From assembly GCA_023823795.1 (NCBI GenBank), contig CP085710.1, forward strand, positions 460,001 through 524,000: a stretch of 64,000 nucleotides of DNA, written 5' to 3'. This DNA comes from Bacillus sp. F19. Its GTDB lineage: Bacteria; Bacillota; Bacilli; Bacillales; Bacillaceae. Each line of letters opens with the position of its first letter. The stretch's first letter is position 1. The position numbers and the translations under genes were made by a program. Below, one piece after another: positions 7,962 to 17,045 of the stretch. The notes beneath the pieces are model-generated. The model made no database searches. It worked only from the letters and a program-made list of their open reading frames with translations, and was not told the origin of the DNA.

Positions 7962-8576
7962 GTGGGGAAGATAGGGATTTACGGTTCGTCGTTTGATCCG
8001 ATCACAAATGTACATTTATGGACGGCAAGCACCGTTGCACATCGATGCAGACTTGATAAAATTATTTTTCTGCCATGTTCAAACAAACGGAAAGATAAAG
8101 TGATGAAAACATCTGATCTGCACCGCTGGAATATGCTTGAGCTTGCACTTCAGGGGAATGACAAGTTTTTGGCTGATGATTATGAAATTAAGCAGGAAGC
8201 CTGGAATGTATATACGTATTACACGTTGGAGCACTTTAAAAAGAAATACCCGAATAATGAAATATACTTTATTATGGGTGCCGATCTGCTTGTTGATATT
8301 GCAGACGGCAAGTGGAAATATGATCAGGAACTGATTTCAAGCAATAAATTTATTGTGATGGCAAGAGAGGGCATTGATATGCTCCGTACGATTTCCCGTT
8401 CCCCGATTTTGCGGAATCATGATGACGGCTCAACTTTTCATTTGATTGATAAGGGGCTTGCGATGGAGATCAGCTCTACATACATCCGAGGTGAGTTTTC
8501 AAAAGGCGGGGAACCGCGCTACCTGCTGCCTGATGCTTGTTATGATTACATTAAAAAACATTCTTTATATCAGTAG
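7962..8576 (+). CDS. nadD: Nicotinate-nucleotide adenylyltransferase (second-type NadD)
   Basis: A 204-residue nucleotidyltransferase with a GTG start. The N-terminal GSSFDPITNVHL (residues 8-19) is the HxGH-type site in variant form: the first His is replaced (TNVH), while the second His is kept. The C-terminal ISSTYIR motif is present. It adenylates nicotinate mononucleotide. Bacilli usually have another nadD next to yqeK, so this salvage-operon copy may be a second enzyme; the rest of the genome would decide. The stop overlaps the ribosome binding site of nadE. Confidence 0.82.
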   Translation: MGKIGIYGSSFDPITNVHLWTASTVAHRCRLDKIIFLPCSNKRKDKVMKTSDLHRWNMLELALQGNDKFLADDYEIKQEAWNVYTYYTLEHFKKKYPNNEIYFIMGADLLVDIADGKWKYDQELISSNKFIVMAREGIDMLRTISRSPILRNHDDGSTFHLIDKGLAMEISSTYIRGEFSKGGEPRYLLPDACYDYIKKHSLYQ

Positions 8577-8588
8577 GAGGAATTTTTG

Positions 8589-9410
8589 ATGAGCTTGCAA
8601 GAGAAGATCATGAGTGATTTAAATGTTAAACCCGAAATTGATCCGAAGGCTGAAATAAGAGAACGCATTGATTTTTTGAAAGACTATCTGAAAAAAACGG
8701 GTGCGAAAGGATTTGTTCTTGGAATAAGCGGCGGGCAGGATTCTACTTTGGCAGGGCGTCTTGCCCAGCTGGCTGTTGAAGAGCTAAGAAGTGAAGGCAA
8801 AAGCGATGCGAAGTTCATTGCCGTCCGCCTTCCGCACGGCGTTCAGCACGATGAAAATGATGCACAGCTTGCTCTCAAATTTATTAAGCCTGAACAATTG
8901 ATCACGTTTGATATTAAGCCGACTGTTGATGCCTTTGAAAAGCAATATGCAGATGCCGTTCAGGATGAGCTGAGCGATTTTAATAAAGGAAATGTGAAAG
9001 CAAGAACACGCATGATTACTCAATATGCGATCGGAGGTCAGGCTGGATTGCTTGTCATCGGTACAGATCACGCTGCAGAAGCGGTCACAGGGTTCTTTAC
9101 GAAGTATGGTGACGGCGGAGCAGATCTTCTTCCGTTAGCCGGTCTTACTAAGCGCCAGGGCAGAAGCTTGCTTAAAGAGCTTGGAGCAGAAGAAAGATTA
9201 TACTTGAAGGTTCCAACGGCTGACCTGCTTGACGATAAGCCGCAGCAGGCTGATGAGACGGAGCTCGGCATTACCTATGATGAGCTTGATGACTACTTAG
9301 AAGGGAAATCCGTTTCAGAGGAAGTCGCCTCTAAGGTGGAAAAGCGCTACTTAATGACTGAGCATAAACGCCAATTGCCTGCAAGCAAATTTGATGGCTG
9401 GTGGAAATAA
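8589..9410 (+). CDS. nadE: NAD+ synthetase, ammonia-dependent
   Basis: A 273-residue enzyme that amidates nicotinate adenine dinucleotide using ammonia and ATP. The PP-loop motif [12 protein letters not shown] is at residues 47-58, and the downstream [19 protein letters not shown] and LTKRQGR motifs are complete. There is no N-terminal glutaminase domain, which is normal for the short form. ATG 8589 is eight bases after AGGAGG (8575-8580). Last gene of the NAD operon. Confidence 0.93.
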   Translation: MSLQEKIMSDLNVKPEIDPKAEIRERIDFLKDYLKKTGAKGFVLGISGGQDSTLAGRLAQLAVEELRSEGKSDAKFIAVRLPHGVQHDENDAQLALKFIKPEQLITFDIKPTVDAFEKQYADAVQDELSDFNKGNVKARTRMITQYAIGGQAGLLVIGTDHAAEAVTGFFTKYGDGGADLLPLAGLTKRQGRSLLKELGAEERLYLKVPTADLLDDKPQQADETELGITYDELDDYLEGKSVSEEVASKVEKRYLMTEHKRQLPASKFDGWWK

Positions 9411-9457
9411 TAAAGGAAAGCAGCTGCATTTGCGGCTGCCTTGACTGGTACCATTTT

Positions 9458-9560
9458 GGAATTCGGCTGAAAAAAATGGAGAATCGGCTGTAAGTTTCTC
9501 GAATTCGGCTGTAAAATACGAAAAAACGGCTGAATGTTTGTGGAATTTGGCTGATAAAAG
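9458..9560. repeat. Five 21-bp-phased GGCTG repeats
   Basis: The core (C/T)GGCTG occurs at 9464, 9485, 9506, 9527 and 9548, exactly 21 bases apart each time, usually preceded by GAAT(T) and followed by an A-rich stretch. The spacers vary while the cores and phase are kept. A seven-residue repeat would result in one frame, but no start codon or ribosome binding site supports a protein. It lies between nadE and the convergent glnS. Confidence 0.8.
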
Positions 9561-9584
9561 AGTTACGGTGTTTATTTTTTCATA

Positions 9585-9668
9585 CTATGACTCACTGCCT
9601 TCAAAATAAACAGTTTTTCCTGTGAACTCAGCATTCTCCAGCTGCCTGCTCTGATTCTCATGATTCAT
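9585..9668 (-). CDS. Possible 27-residue small protein
   Basis: The minus strand has AAAGGAGG followed by ATG 9668 and reads MNHENQSRQLENAEFTGK and on to TAG. The composition is hydrophilic, as in small spore-associated proteins of bacilli, but no family is recognised. The spacing from ribosome binding site to ATG is only three bases; a second ATG at 9661 in another frame has better spacing but an unlikely product. Confidence 0.3.
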   Translation of the reverse strand: MNHENQSRQLENAEFTGKTVYFEGSES

Positions 9669-9833
9669 CGTCCTCCTTTCTGCTTAGTATTTATTTAGTT
9701 CATCCTTCATTTTTTTTCGTTAGTACGATTATACCGCGAAAAATCATGATTAAAACCATTCAAATCTCTGCAATGTTCGGGTTGGACTTTGTCTGGAATT
9801 GTAAAAAGAGACCTTCAGACGACGTGATTCATC

Positions 9834-9868
9834 TCGATAGGACAAGCTTTTTACTCTTGTCCTATCGA
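9834..9868. other. Isolated perfect 13-bp hairpin
   Basis: TCGATAGGACAAG pairs perfectly with CTTGTCCTATCGA around a 9-base loop. No T run follows, and it sits 20 bases before a strong terminator, so it may belong to a small transcript or be a protein site. No adjoining gene explains it. Confidence 0.5.
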
Positions 9869-9889
9869 ATGCTGAAGAACATTTCATCA

Positions 9890-9928
9890 AAAAAAGACCT
9901 AAATTTCTTGGAAATTTAGGTCTTTTTT
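9890..9928. terminator. Strong bidirectional terminator
   Basis: A 17-bp perfect inverted repeat (A6 GACCTAAATTT / AAATTTAGGTC T6) with a 5-base loop. Confidence 0.85.
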
Positions 9929-9937
9929 ATGTTTAGG

Positions 9938-10084
9938 TTTTAAGAAAGTATAAAATTTTGCGCATCGATATCTAGCTCCATCGCCCAACTCCTCGGCCAG
10001 AACGGATCCGCCTGGCAAAAAGCGCCTTTTCTGGCGGATCCTTATCTGTCTGTAGGAGCTAAACGTGCGCTTGCGCTTTTCTTT
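9938..10084 (+). repeat. Dispersed hairpin element, copy A
   Basis: One of five related elements. It begins TTTAAGAAAGTATAAAATTT, has an outer pair TAGCTCC/GGAGCTA, the motif CTCCTCGGCCAGAAC, an inner arm pair GGATCCGCC/GGCGGATCC, then CTTATCTGTCTG and GCGCTTGCGCTTTTC. Its right end touches the stop codon of glnS (minus strand), so glnS transcripts run into it. Confidence 0.8.
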
Positions 10085-11755
10085 TTATAATTTAAACGAG
10101 CTTTTTAAAGAGACAATCCGATTGTAAACAGCTTTTTCTGGTGTTGTATTCTTCGGATCCACGTTGAAATACCCGTGTCTGAAGAATTGGAATTTGTCCT
10201 GACCCAATACATCCTTCATGTTTGGTTCTACAAAGCCTTGAACGACTTCCAGCGATTGATCGTTCACGTAATCGAGGAATGTTTTTTCATCTGCTTCCTC
10301 TTCGCTTTTTTCCGCTTCCAGGTCTGCGTCAAGAATTAACGGCTGATACAAACGGAACTCTGCAGGCACGGCATTCTCAGCATCCACCCAATGGATTGTG
10401 CCTTTTACTTTACGGCCTGTAAAGCCTGATCCGCTCTTAGTTTCAGGGTCGTATGTGCAATGCAGTTCAACGACATTTCCATTTTCATCTTTGATGACAT
10501 CTTCACATTTGATGAAGTAGGCATGCTTCAGACGAACCTCGTTGCCAGGGAAAAGGCGGAAATACTTTTTCGGAGGATCTTCCATGAAATCGTCCTGTTC
10601 GATGTAGATTTCTCTTCCGAACGGAATTTGTCGTGAGCCCATTTCAGGAACCTCTGGATTAATCTCTGCATCAAGCATTTCAGACTCGCCTTCAGGGTAG
10701 TTTGTTATCACCACTTTAAGCGGCTTAAGAACACCCATTGTCCGAGGCGCTTTCAGCTTAAGATCTTCTCTTGCGAAGTGCTCGAGCATGGCTTCGTCAA
10801 CAGCACCATATCCTTTAGAAACGCCTGTTTCCCGTACAAAATTACGGATGGCATCAGATGTGTATCCTTTTCTTCTGAGTCCTGAAACCGTTGGCATGCG
10901 CGGGTCATCCCAGCCGTCTACAAAGCCTTCATCAACAAGCTGCTTCAGCTTGCGTTTACTCATGACTGTGTTCGTGATATTTAAGCGGCCAAATTCAATT
11001 TGCTGAGGCTTGCTTTCCATTTCACATTCCTCGACAACCCAATTGTAAAGGGGACGATGATCCTCAAATTCTGTTGTACAAATGGAATGTGTCACGCCTT
11101 CAATCGCATCTTCAATCGGGTGTGCGAAATCATACATCGGATAAATGCACCAAGTATCTCCTGTATTATGGTGAGTCGCATGTGATACACGGTAAATAAC
11201 AGGATCACGAAGATTCAGGTTTGGTGACGTCATATCAATTTTAGCACGCAAAACCTTGCTGCCTGTTTCAAATTCGCCTTTGCGCATTTTATCGAACAGC
11301 TCAAGATTTTCTTCAGAAGGGCGATTGCGGTACGGGCTTTCTTTTCCAGGCTGAGTCAATGTGCCGCGGTATTCGCGGATTTCATCGGCTGTCAGGTCAT
11401 CTACATATGCTTTGCCTTTTTTGATTAAAAGAACAGCGCGGTTGTACATTTCCTCAAAGTAATTTGATGCAAAGTGAAGCTCGTCCCACTCATAGCCAAG
11501 CCATTTCACATCTTCTTTAATGGAATCTACGTACTCCTGATCCTCTTTTAAAGGGTTCGTGTCATCAAATCGCAAATTGGTTCTGCCGCCAAAGTCATCG
11601 GCAAGTTCAAAGTTGATTAAGATCGATTTTGCATGGCCGATATGAAGGTAGCCATTCGGCTCAGGCGGGAAACGGGTGATGACCGTTGAATGCTTTCCGC
11701 TCTCCAGATCCTCTTTTATGATGCTTTTGATAAAGTTTGACGAGTTATTTTCCAA
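10085..11755 (-). CDS. glnS: Glutaminyl-tRNA synthetase
   Basis: A 556-residue class I aminoacyl-tRNA synthetase that charges tRNA-Gln directly. HIGH is present as PNGYLHIGH (residues 33-41) and KMSKS as VMSKR (264-268). The C-terminal anticodon-binding beta-barrels ([18 protein letters not shown]..., [19 protein letters not shown]) look complete. The start is TTG 11755 after AAAGGA. Most bacilli lack GlnRS and make Gln-tRNA by the GatCAB route, so this gene is unusual and may have been acquired. No T-box leader is visible upstream. Confidence 0.95.
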   Translation of the reverse strand: MENNSSNFIKSIIKEDLESGKHSTVITRFPPEPNGYLHIGHAKSILINFELADDFGGRTNLRFDDTNPLKEDQEYVDSIKEDVKWLGYEWDELHFASNYFEEMYNRAVLLIKKGKAYVDDLTADEIREYRGTLTQPGKESPYRNRPSEENLELFDKMRKGEFETGSKVLRAKIDMTSPNLNLRDPVIYRVSHATHHNTGDTWCIYPMYDFAHPIEDAIEGVTHSICTTEFEDHRPLYNWVVEECEMESKPQQIEFGRLNITNTVMSKRKLKQLVDEGFVDGWDDPRMPTVSGLRRKGYTSDAIRNFVRETGVSKGYGAVDEAMLEHFAREDLKLKAPRTMGVLKPLKVVITNYPEGESEMLDAEINPEVPEMGSRQIPFGREIYIEQDDFMEDPPKKYFRLFPGNEVRLKHAYFIKCEDVIKDENGNVVELHCTYDPETKSGSGFTGRKVKGTIHWVDAENAVPAEFRLYQPLILDADLEAEKSEEEADEKTFLDYVNDQSLEVVQGFVEPNMKDVLGQDKFQFFRHGYFNVDPKNTTPEKAVYNRIVSLKSSFKL

Positions 11756-11957
11756 TATCTATCGTCCTTTCTTCTATGTAAACTTCATTATATCCATAAA
11801 TCATCTGTTCATTTTACAATTATATGTTTCCCGCGGCATTTATTCAAATGAATTCAGCTGTTATTTCGCCCGTGAACAAAAAGGACAAAAAGGAGCTAAA
11901 GGTTTTTATGCTCTTTACGTGTATAAACTATATTTTTTCAGAATCCTCTGTAAAATT

Positions 11958-11972
11958 AAGAAAACGCTTACA
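11958..11972 (+). promoter_or_regulatory. Possible cre (CcpA) site before tctC
   Basis: AAGAAAACGCTTACA matches the core and right half of the catabolite-responsive element consensus, with mismatches at the left end. It lies just before the ribosome binding site of tctC, where CcpA binding could reduce expression on preferred sugars. Confidence 0.45.
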
Positions 11973-11985
11973 AAGGGGGATTTAT

Positions 11986-13008
11986 ATGTTCGGATTAAAA
12001 AAAGTATCCATGATTATGTGTACAGGGGCTCTTGCTTTAAGCTTAGGTGCTTGCAGCAGCGGAGAGAAAGCTGCTTCGGGCAGTACAGGTACAGGCTATC
12101 CATCAAAGGCTTTAACGGTTGTCGCTCCATCAGGTGCCGGTGGAGGCTGGGATTTAACGGCGAGGTCGTTCGTGAAGGTGTTAAGTGAAACCAAGCTTGT
12201 AGACCAGCCGCTCACCGTAGAAAACAAACCAGGCGGAGGCGGAGCGGTATTCATGGCTGAATATGCCACACAGGATGTGCAAAATAATGAGCGGTTATTT
12301 GTCAATTCGCCGCCTGTTATTATCAATAACCTGAAAAAAGAAGGAAACAGTCCATACGGATATAAAAATACAACCCCTCTTGCTCAATTGACGAAGGATT
12401 ATGGGGCAATTGTTGTTAAAGAAGATTCAAAATACAAGGATCTGCAATCCTTATTGGAGGATGTGAAAAAAGATCCGGGTAAGCTTACGTTTGCCGGCGG
12501 ATCAGCTCCAGGTTCTATGGATCATCTGATTTCAATTCTTCCAGCTTATGCAGATGGAGTGGATCCGACAAAGTTAAAATATGTTTCCTATGATGGGGGC
12601 GGAGAGGCGATTACAGCTCTTCTAGGGAACAATGCTGATGTAATAGGAACTGATGTATCAAGCGTCAAGGAGTTCTTAAAGGCAGGCAAGGTAAGAGTGC
12701 TGGCTACAACTGCATCCGAACGACTTCAAGGCGACCTTAAGGATCTTCCAACTGCGAAAGAGCAAGGAATTGACGCAGAATTCACCATTTGGCGGGGAGT
12801 TTTTGGTCCAGAGAAAATGTCTGATGAAGCTTATAAATATTGGGAGAAAACAATTAAAAATTTAGTAGAGTCTGAAGAATGGAAAAAGGAAGTCGAAACA
12901 CAGGGATGGGAAATGGAATATAAGAATGGCGAGGACTTTAAAACATTTTTAGGAGAGCAGGAAAAACAAGTGCAAACCCTGCTTAAGGCTGTTGGAATGG
13001 CGAAATAA
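11986..13008 (+). CDS. tctC: Tripartite tricarboxylate transporter, substrate-binding lipoprotein (TctC family)
   Basis: A 340-residue extracytoplasmic solute receptor with a lipoprotein signal (lipobox LGAC near residue 22-25), followed by a YPSKALTVVAPSGAGGGWD start of the mature domain, typical of TctC/Bug proteins. It captures tri- or dicarboxylates and delivers them to TctAB. AAAGGGGG precedes ATG 11986; the open frame extends back to 11824, but that part has no site. A hairpin (13020-13042) after the stop and a dispersed repeat separate it from tctB, as expected for a receptor made in excess. Confidence 0.9.
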   Translation: MFGLKKVSMIMCTGALALSLGACSSGEKAASGSTGTGYPSKALTVVAPSGAGGGWDLTARSFVKVLSETKLVDQPLTVENKPGGGGAVFMAEYATQDVQNNERLFVNSPPVIINNLKKEGNSPYGYKNTTPLAQLTKDYGAIVVKEDSKYKDLQSLLEDVKKDPGKLTFAGGSAPGSMDHLISILPAYADGVDPTKLKYVSYDGGGEAITALLGNNADVIGTDVSSVKEFLKAGKVRVLATTASERLQGDLKDLPTAKEQGIDAEFTIWRGVFGPEKMSDEAYKYWEKTIKNLVESEEWKKEVETQGWEMEYKNGEDFKTFLGEQEKQVQTLLKAVGMAK

Positions 13009-13019
13009 TTGTGAAGCTG

Positions 13020-13042
13020 AAGAAGGAGGCAGTCTCCTTCTT
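13020..13042 (+). terminator. Intercistronic hairpin after tctC
   Basis: Perfect 9-bp stem AAGAAGGAG/CTCCTTCTT followed by TTGCTTC. The T run is weak, so it may attenuate or protect the tctC mRNA rather than stop all transcription. Confidence 0.5.
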
Positions 13043-13049
13043 TGCTTCA

Positions 13050-13207
13050 AGTTTTTAAGAAAGCATAAAATTTACCGTTTCTGGTCTAGCTTCACCGCCC
13101 AACTCCTCGGCCAGAACAAATTCCCCAAGGAAAGTAAAAAATCGGACTTTTCGGGTGAATTCTTATCTGTCATGCCTGAGCTAAACGGGCGGTTCCGCTT
13201 TTCCTAT
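13050..13207 (+). repeat. Dispersed hairpin element, copy B, inside the tct operon
   Basis: Same orientation and motif order as copy A: TTTTAAGAAAGCATAAAATT, CTAGCTTC, CAACTCCTCGGCCAGAAC, an inner stem with AAATTCCCC and GGTGAATTC arms, CTTATCTGTC, CTGAGCTAAAC and GGTTCCGCTTTTCC. It fills the tctC-tctB gap and ends just before the ribosome binding site of tctB. Confidence 0.8.
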
Positions 13208-13224
13208 TAGAAAGGATGATTCAG

Positions 13225-13677
13225 ATGTCAATCAAGTTTGACAGGGCAGCAGCCATTTTGTTTTTAGCGGTGGGAGCCCTCTTTATGTATGGCAGTATGC
13301 AGATAGCGGAATCTTCATATGGAAGTGTTGTCGGACCTAATATTTTTCCGTTCTTTCTCGCTGCCATCCTTTTTCTGCTTAGCCTTCGTTTGTTTTATGA
13401 AACCTTTCATTATGAGAAAAAATACGGAAAAAAAGAACCTTTGCAGATGAAAGCATTCATCATTATTTTTCTTGCAATACTGCTTTATATAGCAGCACTT
13501 GAAACAATCGGATATGTCATCACGACATTTGTTTTTCTATTTATATGCTTTCAAACAATGGAGCGCGGAAAATGGGTGAAATCGATTGTGATATCTGCTT
13601 GTTTTTCTGCCGGGATCTATTACTTATTTGTTGTTGTTCTAAAAGGAACCCTGCCGAGCTTTCCGGTATGGTTTTAA
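13225..13677 (+). CDS. tctB: Tripartite tricarboxylate transporter, small membrane subunit (TctB family)
   Basis: A 150-residue membrane protein with four predicted helices (around residues 10-27, 40-57, 80-110 and 125-143). TctB proteins partner the large TctA subunit in sodium- or proton-coupled uptake. ATG 13225 has GAAAGGA nine bases upstream; the ATG at 13216 would touch that site. It is flanked on both sides by dispersed hairpin elements within the same operon. Confidence 0.82.
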   Translation: MSIKFDRAAAILFLAVGALFMYGSMQIAESSYGSVVGPNIFPFFLAAILFLLSLRLFYETFHYEKKYGKKEPLQMKAFIIIFLAILLYIAALETIGYVITTFVFLFICFQTMERGKWVKSIVISACFSAGIYYLFVVVLKGTLPSFPVWF

Positions 13678-13717
13678 GTAAATGAGATACGAAAGCAGAA
13701 ATTTAATCACATTGATG

Positions 13718-13837
13718 TTTAGAACGAGCGCCTGACTCCTCGGTCAGAACGGATCCGCCAAAAAAGTCAAACCCGGACTTTTTCGGCGGATCCTTATCTG
13801 CCTGCCGGAGCTGAACAAGGCGCTTGCGCTTTTCTTA
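13718..13837 (+). repeat. Dispersed hairpin element, copy C, inside the tct operon
   Basis: The core starts at GAACGAGCGCCTGACTCCTC. The inner stem is long: GGATCCGCC plus AAAAAGTC pairs with GACTTTTT plus GGCGGATCC around AAACCCG. The outer stem is AGCGCC/GGCGCT, ending TTGCGCTTTTC. It lies in the tctB-tctA gap directly before the ribosome binding site of tctA. Confidence 0.85.
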
Positions 13838-13856
13838 TTAAGGGAGGAAATGCATA

Positions 13857-15383
13857 ATGGGAACAATTGATTATCTGCTGCAGGGCTTTCAGTCAGCCTT
13901 CATTTGGTATAATATCCTTTTTGCTTTTGCAGGCGTCCTGATTGGAACGGCAGTCGGCGTCCTGCCAGGAATCGGACCGATGAGCGGTGTAGCTCTTTTA
14001 ATACCGGTCACAGCTTCAATGACTGGGGGGCTGCCGCCGGAACAAGCGGCAACAAGCGCCATTATCCTGCTTGCAGGGGTTTATTACGGAGCCATGTACG
14101 GAGGTTCTACAACATCCATTCTATTAAATACACCTGGAGAATCATCCTCTGTTGTTACCACACTTGACGGCTATCAAATGGCGAAGAATGGCAGGGCGGG
14201 AAGTGCTCTTTCCATCGCTGCAATCGGATCCTTTTTTGCCGGCATCGTAACGCTGATCGCACTTATTTTATTAGCAAAGCCTCTATCCAGCATAGCAATT
14301 AAGTTTGGCCCGGCGGAATACTTTTCACTGATGCTGCTTGGTATTGCAGCAGTCAGCGGTCTGGCAGGAAAATCGGTGACAAAAGCACTTATCATGACGA
14401 TTTCAGGCTTATTGCTTGCAACGATTGGAGTGGACAATGTTTCAGGTGTTGCAAGATTTACGTTCGATTTTCCGTGGCTTTATCAGGGAATCGAATTTTT
14501 AACAATAGCGGTTGGCCTGTTTGCATTAGGAGAGGTCTTCAAGACAATCCTTGAAAAAGAAGAGGAAGACGCGGAAATTGCTAAAATCAATAATATCTTA
14601 CCCTCAAAAGAAGAATTGAAGGAATCCGCAGGTCCGATCACAAGAGGTTCATTATTAGGATTCTTCATTGGAATACTGCCGGGAGCCGGCGCCACATTGG
14701 CCTCATTTTTCTCGTATATGATGGAAAAGAAAATCAGCAAGGACCCATCTAAGTTCGGTAAAGGTGCAATTGCAGGTGTTGCTGCACCGGAATCTGCCAA
14801 TAACGCGGCATCAGGCGGTGCGATGATTCCATTATTGACGCTTGGCATTCCGGGATCAGGGACAACTGCGATCCTGATGGGTGCCCTGATGATGTATAAC
14901 ATTCAGCCGGGTCCGCTGCTGTTTGAAGATCATCCTCAAGTTGCGTGGGGATTAATTGCAAGTATGTTCATCGGAAACATTATGCTTCTCGCTTTAAATA
15001 TGCCGCTTGTTAAGGTGTTTGCGAAAATTATTCAAACGCCGAAAAAGTATTTGATTCCTATTATTATCGCGATTTCGATTTTTGGTGTATATGCGGTGCA
15101 GGTATCAGTGTATGATTTACTCCTTCTCCTTGCATGCGGCGTTCTCGGCTACTTTTTATCCAAGAATGATTACCCGATTGCTCCACTGGTATTAGGCTTG
15201 GTATTAGGCCCGATGATTGAAAACAATATGAGAAGAGCGCTTACCATTTCAAATGGTGACTACAGCATTTTCTTCACGCGTCCCATTTCCGTATCATTCT
15301 TAATTCTTACGGCACTTTGGCTCCTGATTCCGGTTTTAATGAAAAAACGGGGAAAGGATGTAGTTATTAACGTAGAGGGCTAA
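13857..15383 (+). CDS. tctA: Tripartite tricarboxylate transporter, large permease subunit (TctA family)
   Basis: A 508-residue membrane protein with about 11-12 helices. Family hallmarks are the Gly-rich VGVLPGIGPMSGVALL near residue 40, YGGSTTSILLNTPGE near 80 and, in the second half, GILPGAGATLASFFSY with PESANNAASGGAMIPLLTLGIPGSGTTA. It carries the translocation path for the substrate delivered by TctC. GGGAGG precedes ATG 13857, and a strong terminator follows the stop. The linked sensor-regulator pair downstream suggests substrate-induced expression. Confidence 0.93.
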   Translation: MGTIDYLLQGFQSAFIWYNILFAFAGVLIGTAVGVLPGIGPMSGVALLIPVTASMTGGLPPEQAATSAIILLAGVYYGAMYGGSTTSILLNTPGESSSVVTTLDGYQMAKNGRAGSALSIAAIGSFFAGIVTLIALILLAKPLSSIAIKFGPAEYFSLMLLGIAAVSGLAGKSVTKALIMTISGLLLATIGVDNVSGVARFTFDFPWLYQGIEFLTIAVGLFALGEVFKTILEKEEEDAEIAKINNILPSKEELKESAGPITRGSLLGFFIGILPGAGATLASFFSYMMEKKISKDPSKFGKGAIAGVAAPESANNAASGGAMIPLLTLGIPGSGTTAILMGALMMYNIQPGPLLFEDHPQVAWGLIASMFIGNIMLLALNMPLVKVFAKIIQTPKKYLIPIIIAISIFGVYAVQVSVYDLLLLLACGVLGYFLSKNDYPIAPLVLGLVLGPMIENNMRRALTISNGDYSIFFTRPISVSFLILTALWLLIPVLMKKRGKDVVINVEG

Positions 15384-15412
15384 AAAACTCCTTTTTAATA
15401 AGGAGTTTTTTT
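15382..15412 (+). terminator. Terminator of the tct operon
   Basis: AAAAAACTCCTT/AAGGAGTTTTTT stem with a T run, directly at the tctA stop codon. Confidence 0.88.
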
Positions 15413-15437
15413 ACTATGATTAATCAGAGGTGAGTGA

Positions 15438-17045
15438 ATGCGTTTACATGCTAAGCTGATGATTGGGATTTGTCTTGTGGTAGTCCTGATGGCAGGTATA
15501 TTTGAACTAACCTTTAAGTCCATCATGGAAAACAATTTGAAGAAAGATAAGGGTATGCAGGCGCTGTCTGTTGCAGAGACAATCGCATATATGCCTGAGA
15601 TCGCGGAAGCCTTCTTAACGGAAAATCCGTCTGAAATCATTCAGCCGATCGCAGAGAAAATCCGCAAAGAGGTGGGAGCGGAATTTATCGTCGCAGGAAA
15701 CCTTGATGAAATCAGGTATTCACATCCTGATGTGGATCGTTTGGGTGAAAAAATGGTTGGCGGAGATAATGAAGAAGTATTCAAAGGGAAAACCGTCATT
15801 TCTGAATCTGTCGGTACCCTTGGACCATCTCTTAGAGGAAAAGCACCCATATTCGATCAGAATGATAATGTGATTGGAGTCGTTTCTGTCGGATTTCTTC
15901 AGGAGGATATTGAAAAAGAACTGACAAAACTTGAAAATAAAATCTTATTTTCTACGATTGTTATCTTAATAGGCGGGATTATTTCAGCGTTATTGATCTC
16001 ATTAAACATTAAAAAAGCCATATTTGGCCTTGAGCCGCGTGAGATTGCCTGGATGTACCAGGAAAAACACGCCATATTGGAATCTATACATGAAGGGATC
16101 ATTGCCATTGATACCGACGGGAAAATCACGGTTGTGAATGAAAATGCCCATAAAATCCTGGAGATTCCAAATGAGATTCTTTTAAGGGGAAAGCGGATCG
16201 AAGAGATCATTAAAGATACCCATCTGCAGCATGTTGTTGATTTCGGACAAGCTGAATATGATTAGGAGTTCATCATTCTTGAGGATGTTTTCGTCGTAAA
16301 CCGCATTCCTATTTTTGATAAAAGAGGAGAAGTTATAGGCGCTGTAGCGAGTTTCAGGAATAAATCAGAGCTGTCACAGGTGCTGAAGGAACTGTCACAC
16401 GTAAAAGCATATGCAGAGGGGTTAAGAGCGCAGACACATGAATATTCGAACAAGCTCTACACCCTGCTTGGACTCATCCAATTAGGGTCTTACAAAGAAG
16501 CGATTGAGTTTATTTCGACAGAAGTAAATGTTACGCAGGGATTTATTGGCTTCATCATGAGGGAAATTCCCGATCCTATTCTTGCGGGATTTATATTAGG
16601 AAAAATCAGTCTTGCAAGCGAATTGAAAATCCATTTTTCCATAGATGAGGAAAGCAGCTTTAAGGATGTTCCGGACTCACTGAATCGTGATGCTTTAATA
16701 ACCATTTTCGGCAATCTGCTGAATAATGCCTTTGAAGCTGTCAGAGAAAAAGAAGACGGATATAAAAAGGTATCGCTCTTTTTAACAGATCTGGGCAAAG
16801 AATTGATTATTGAAGTTGAAGACAATGGACCAGGTATAGATGAGGAGCATTTCGAGAGTATTTTCCAGCAGGGGTTCTCTACAAAGAGCAGGGACAAAAA
16901 TGCAGGCATCGGTCTGAGTCTTGTCCGGCAGGCTTTGAAAAAAGCAGGAGGAACGATCACTTTTTCATCGAAGAAAGGAGAAGGAACAGCGTTTACTGTA
17001 GCCATTCCAAAAAGCAGGGGGTATGATGATGAATCAAGCCATTGA
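15438..17045 (+). pseudogene. CitA/DcuS-type sensor histidine kinase with an in-frame amber stop
   Basis: The frame reads through as a normal 535-residue kinase except for TAG at 16263-16265 (codon 276). Before it are a transmembrane helix (residues 6-26), an extracellular PDC-like sensor domain, a second helix (about 174-196) and a PAS domain. After it, EFIILEDVFVVNRIPIF completes the PAS, then come the dimerisation segment (THEYSNKLYTLLGL) and an ATPase with N box (NLLNNAFEAV), DNGPGI and GIGLSLV. Homologues usually have Gln at this spot, so CAG to TAG is likely. A GTG at 16380 could start a separate kinase half lacking its sensor. Neighbouring tct genes suggest tricarboxylate sensing. Confidence 0.8.

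Noticed and set aside
9458-9560. 21-bp repeats as a CRISPR array
   Set aside because: The constant part is only about six to ten bases, and spacers are short and A-rich; no cas genes are present.
11824-11985. N-terminal extension of tctC
   Set aside because: The lipoprotein signal and ribosome binding site fix the start at 11986.
14483-14902. 139-codon minus-strand frame
   Set aside because: It is antisense to tctA, whose family motifs are unmistakable.
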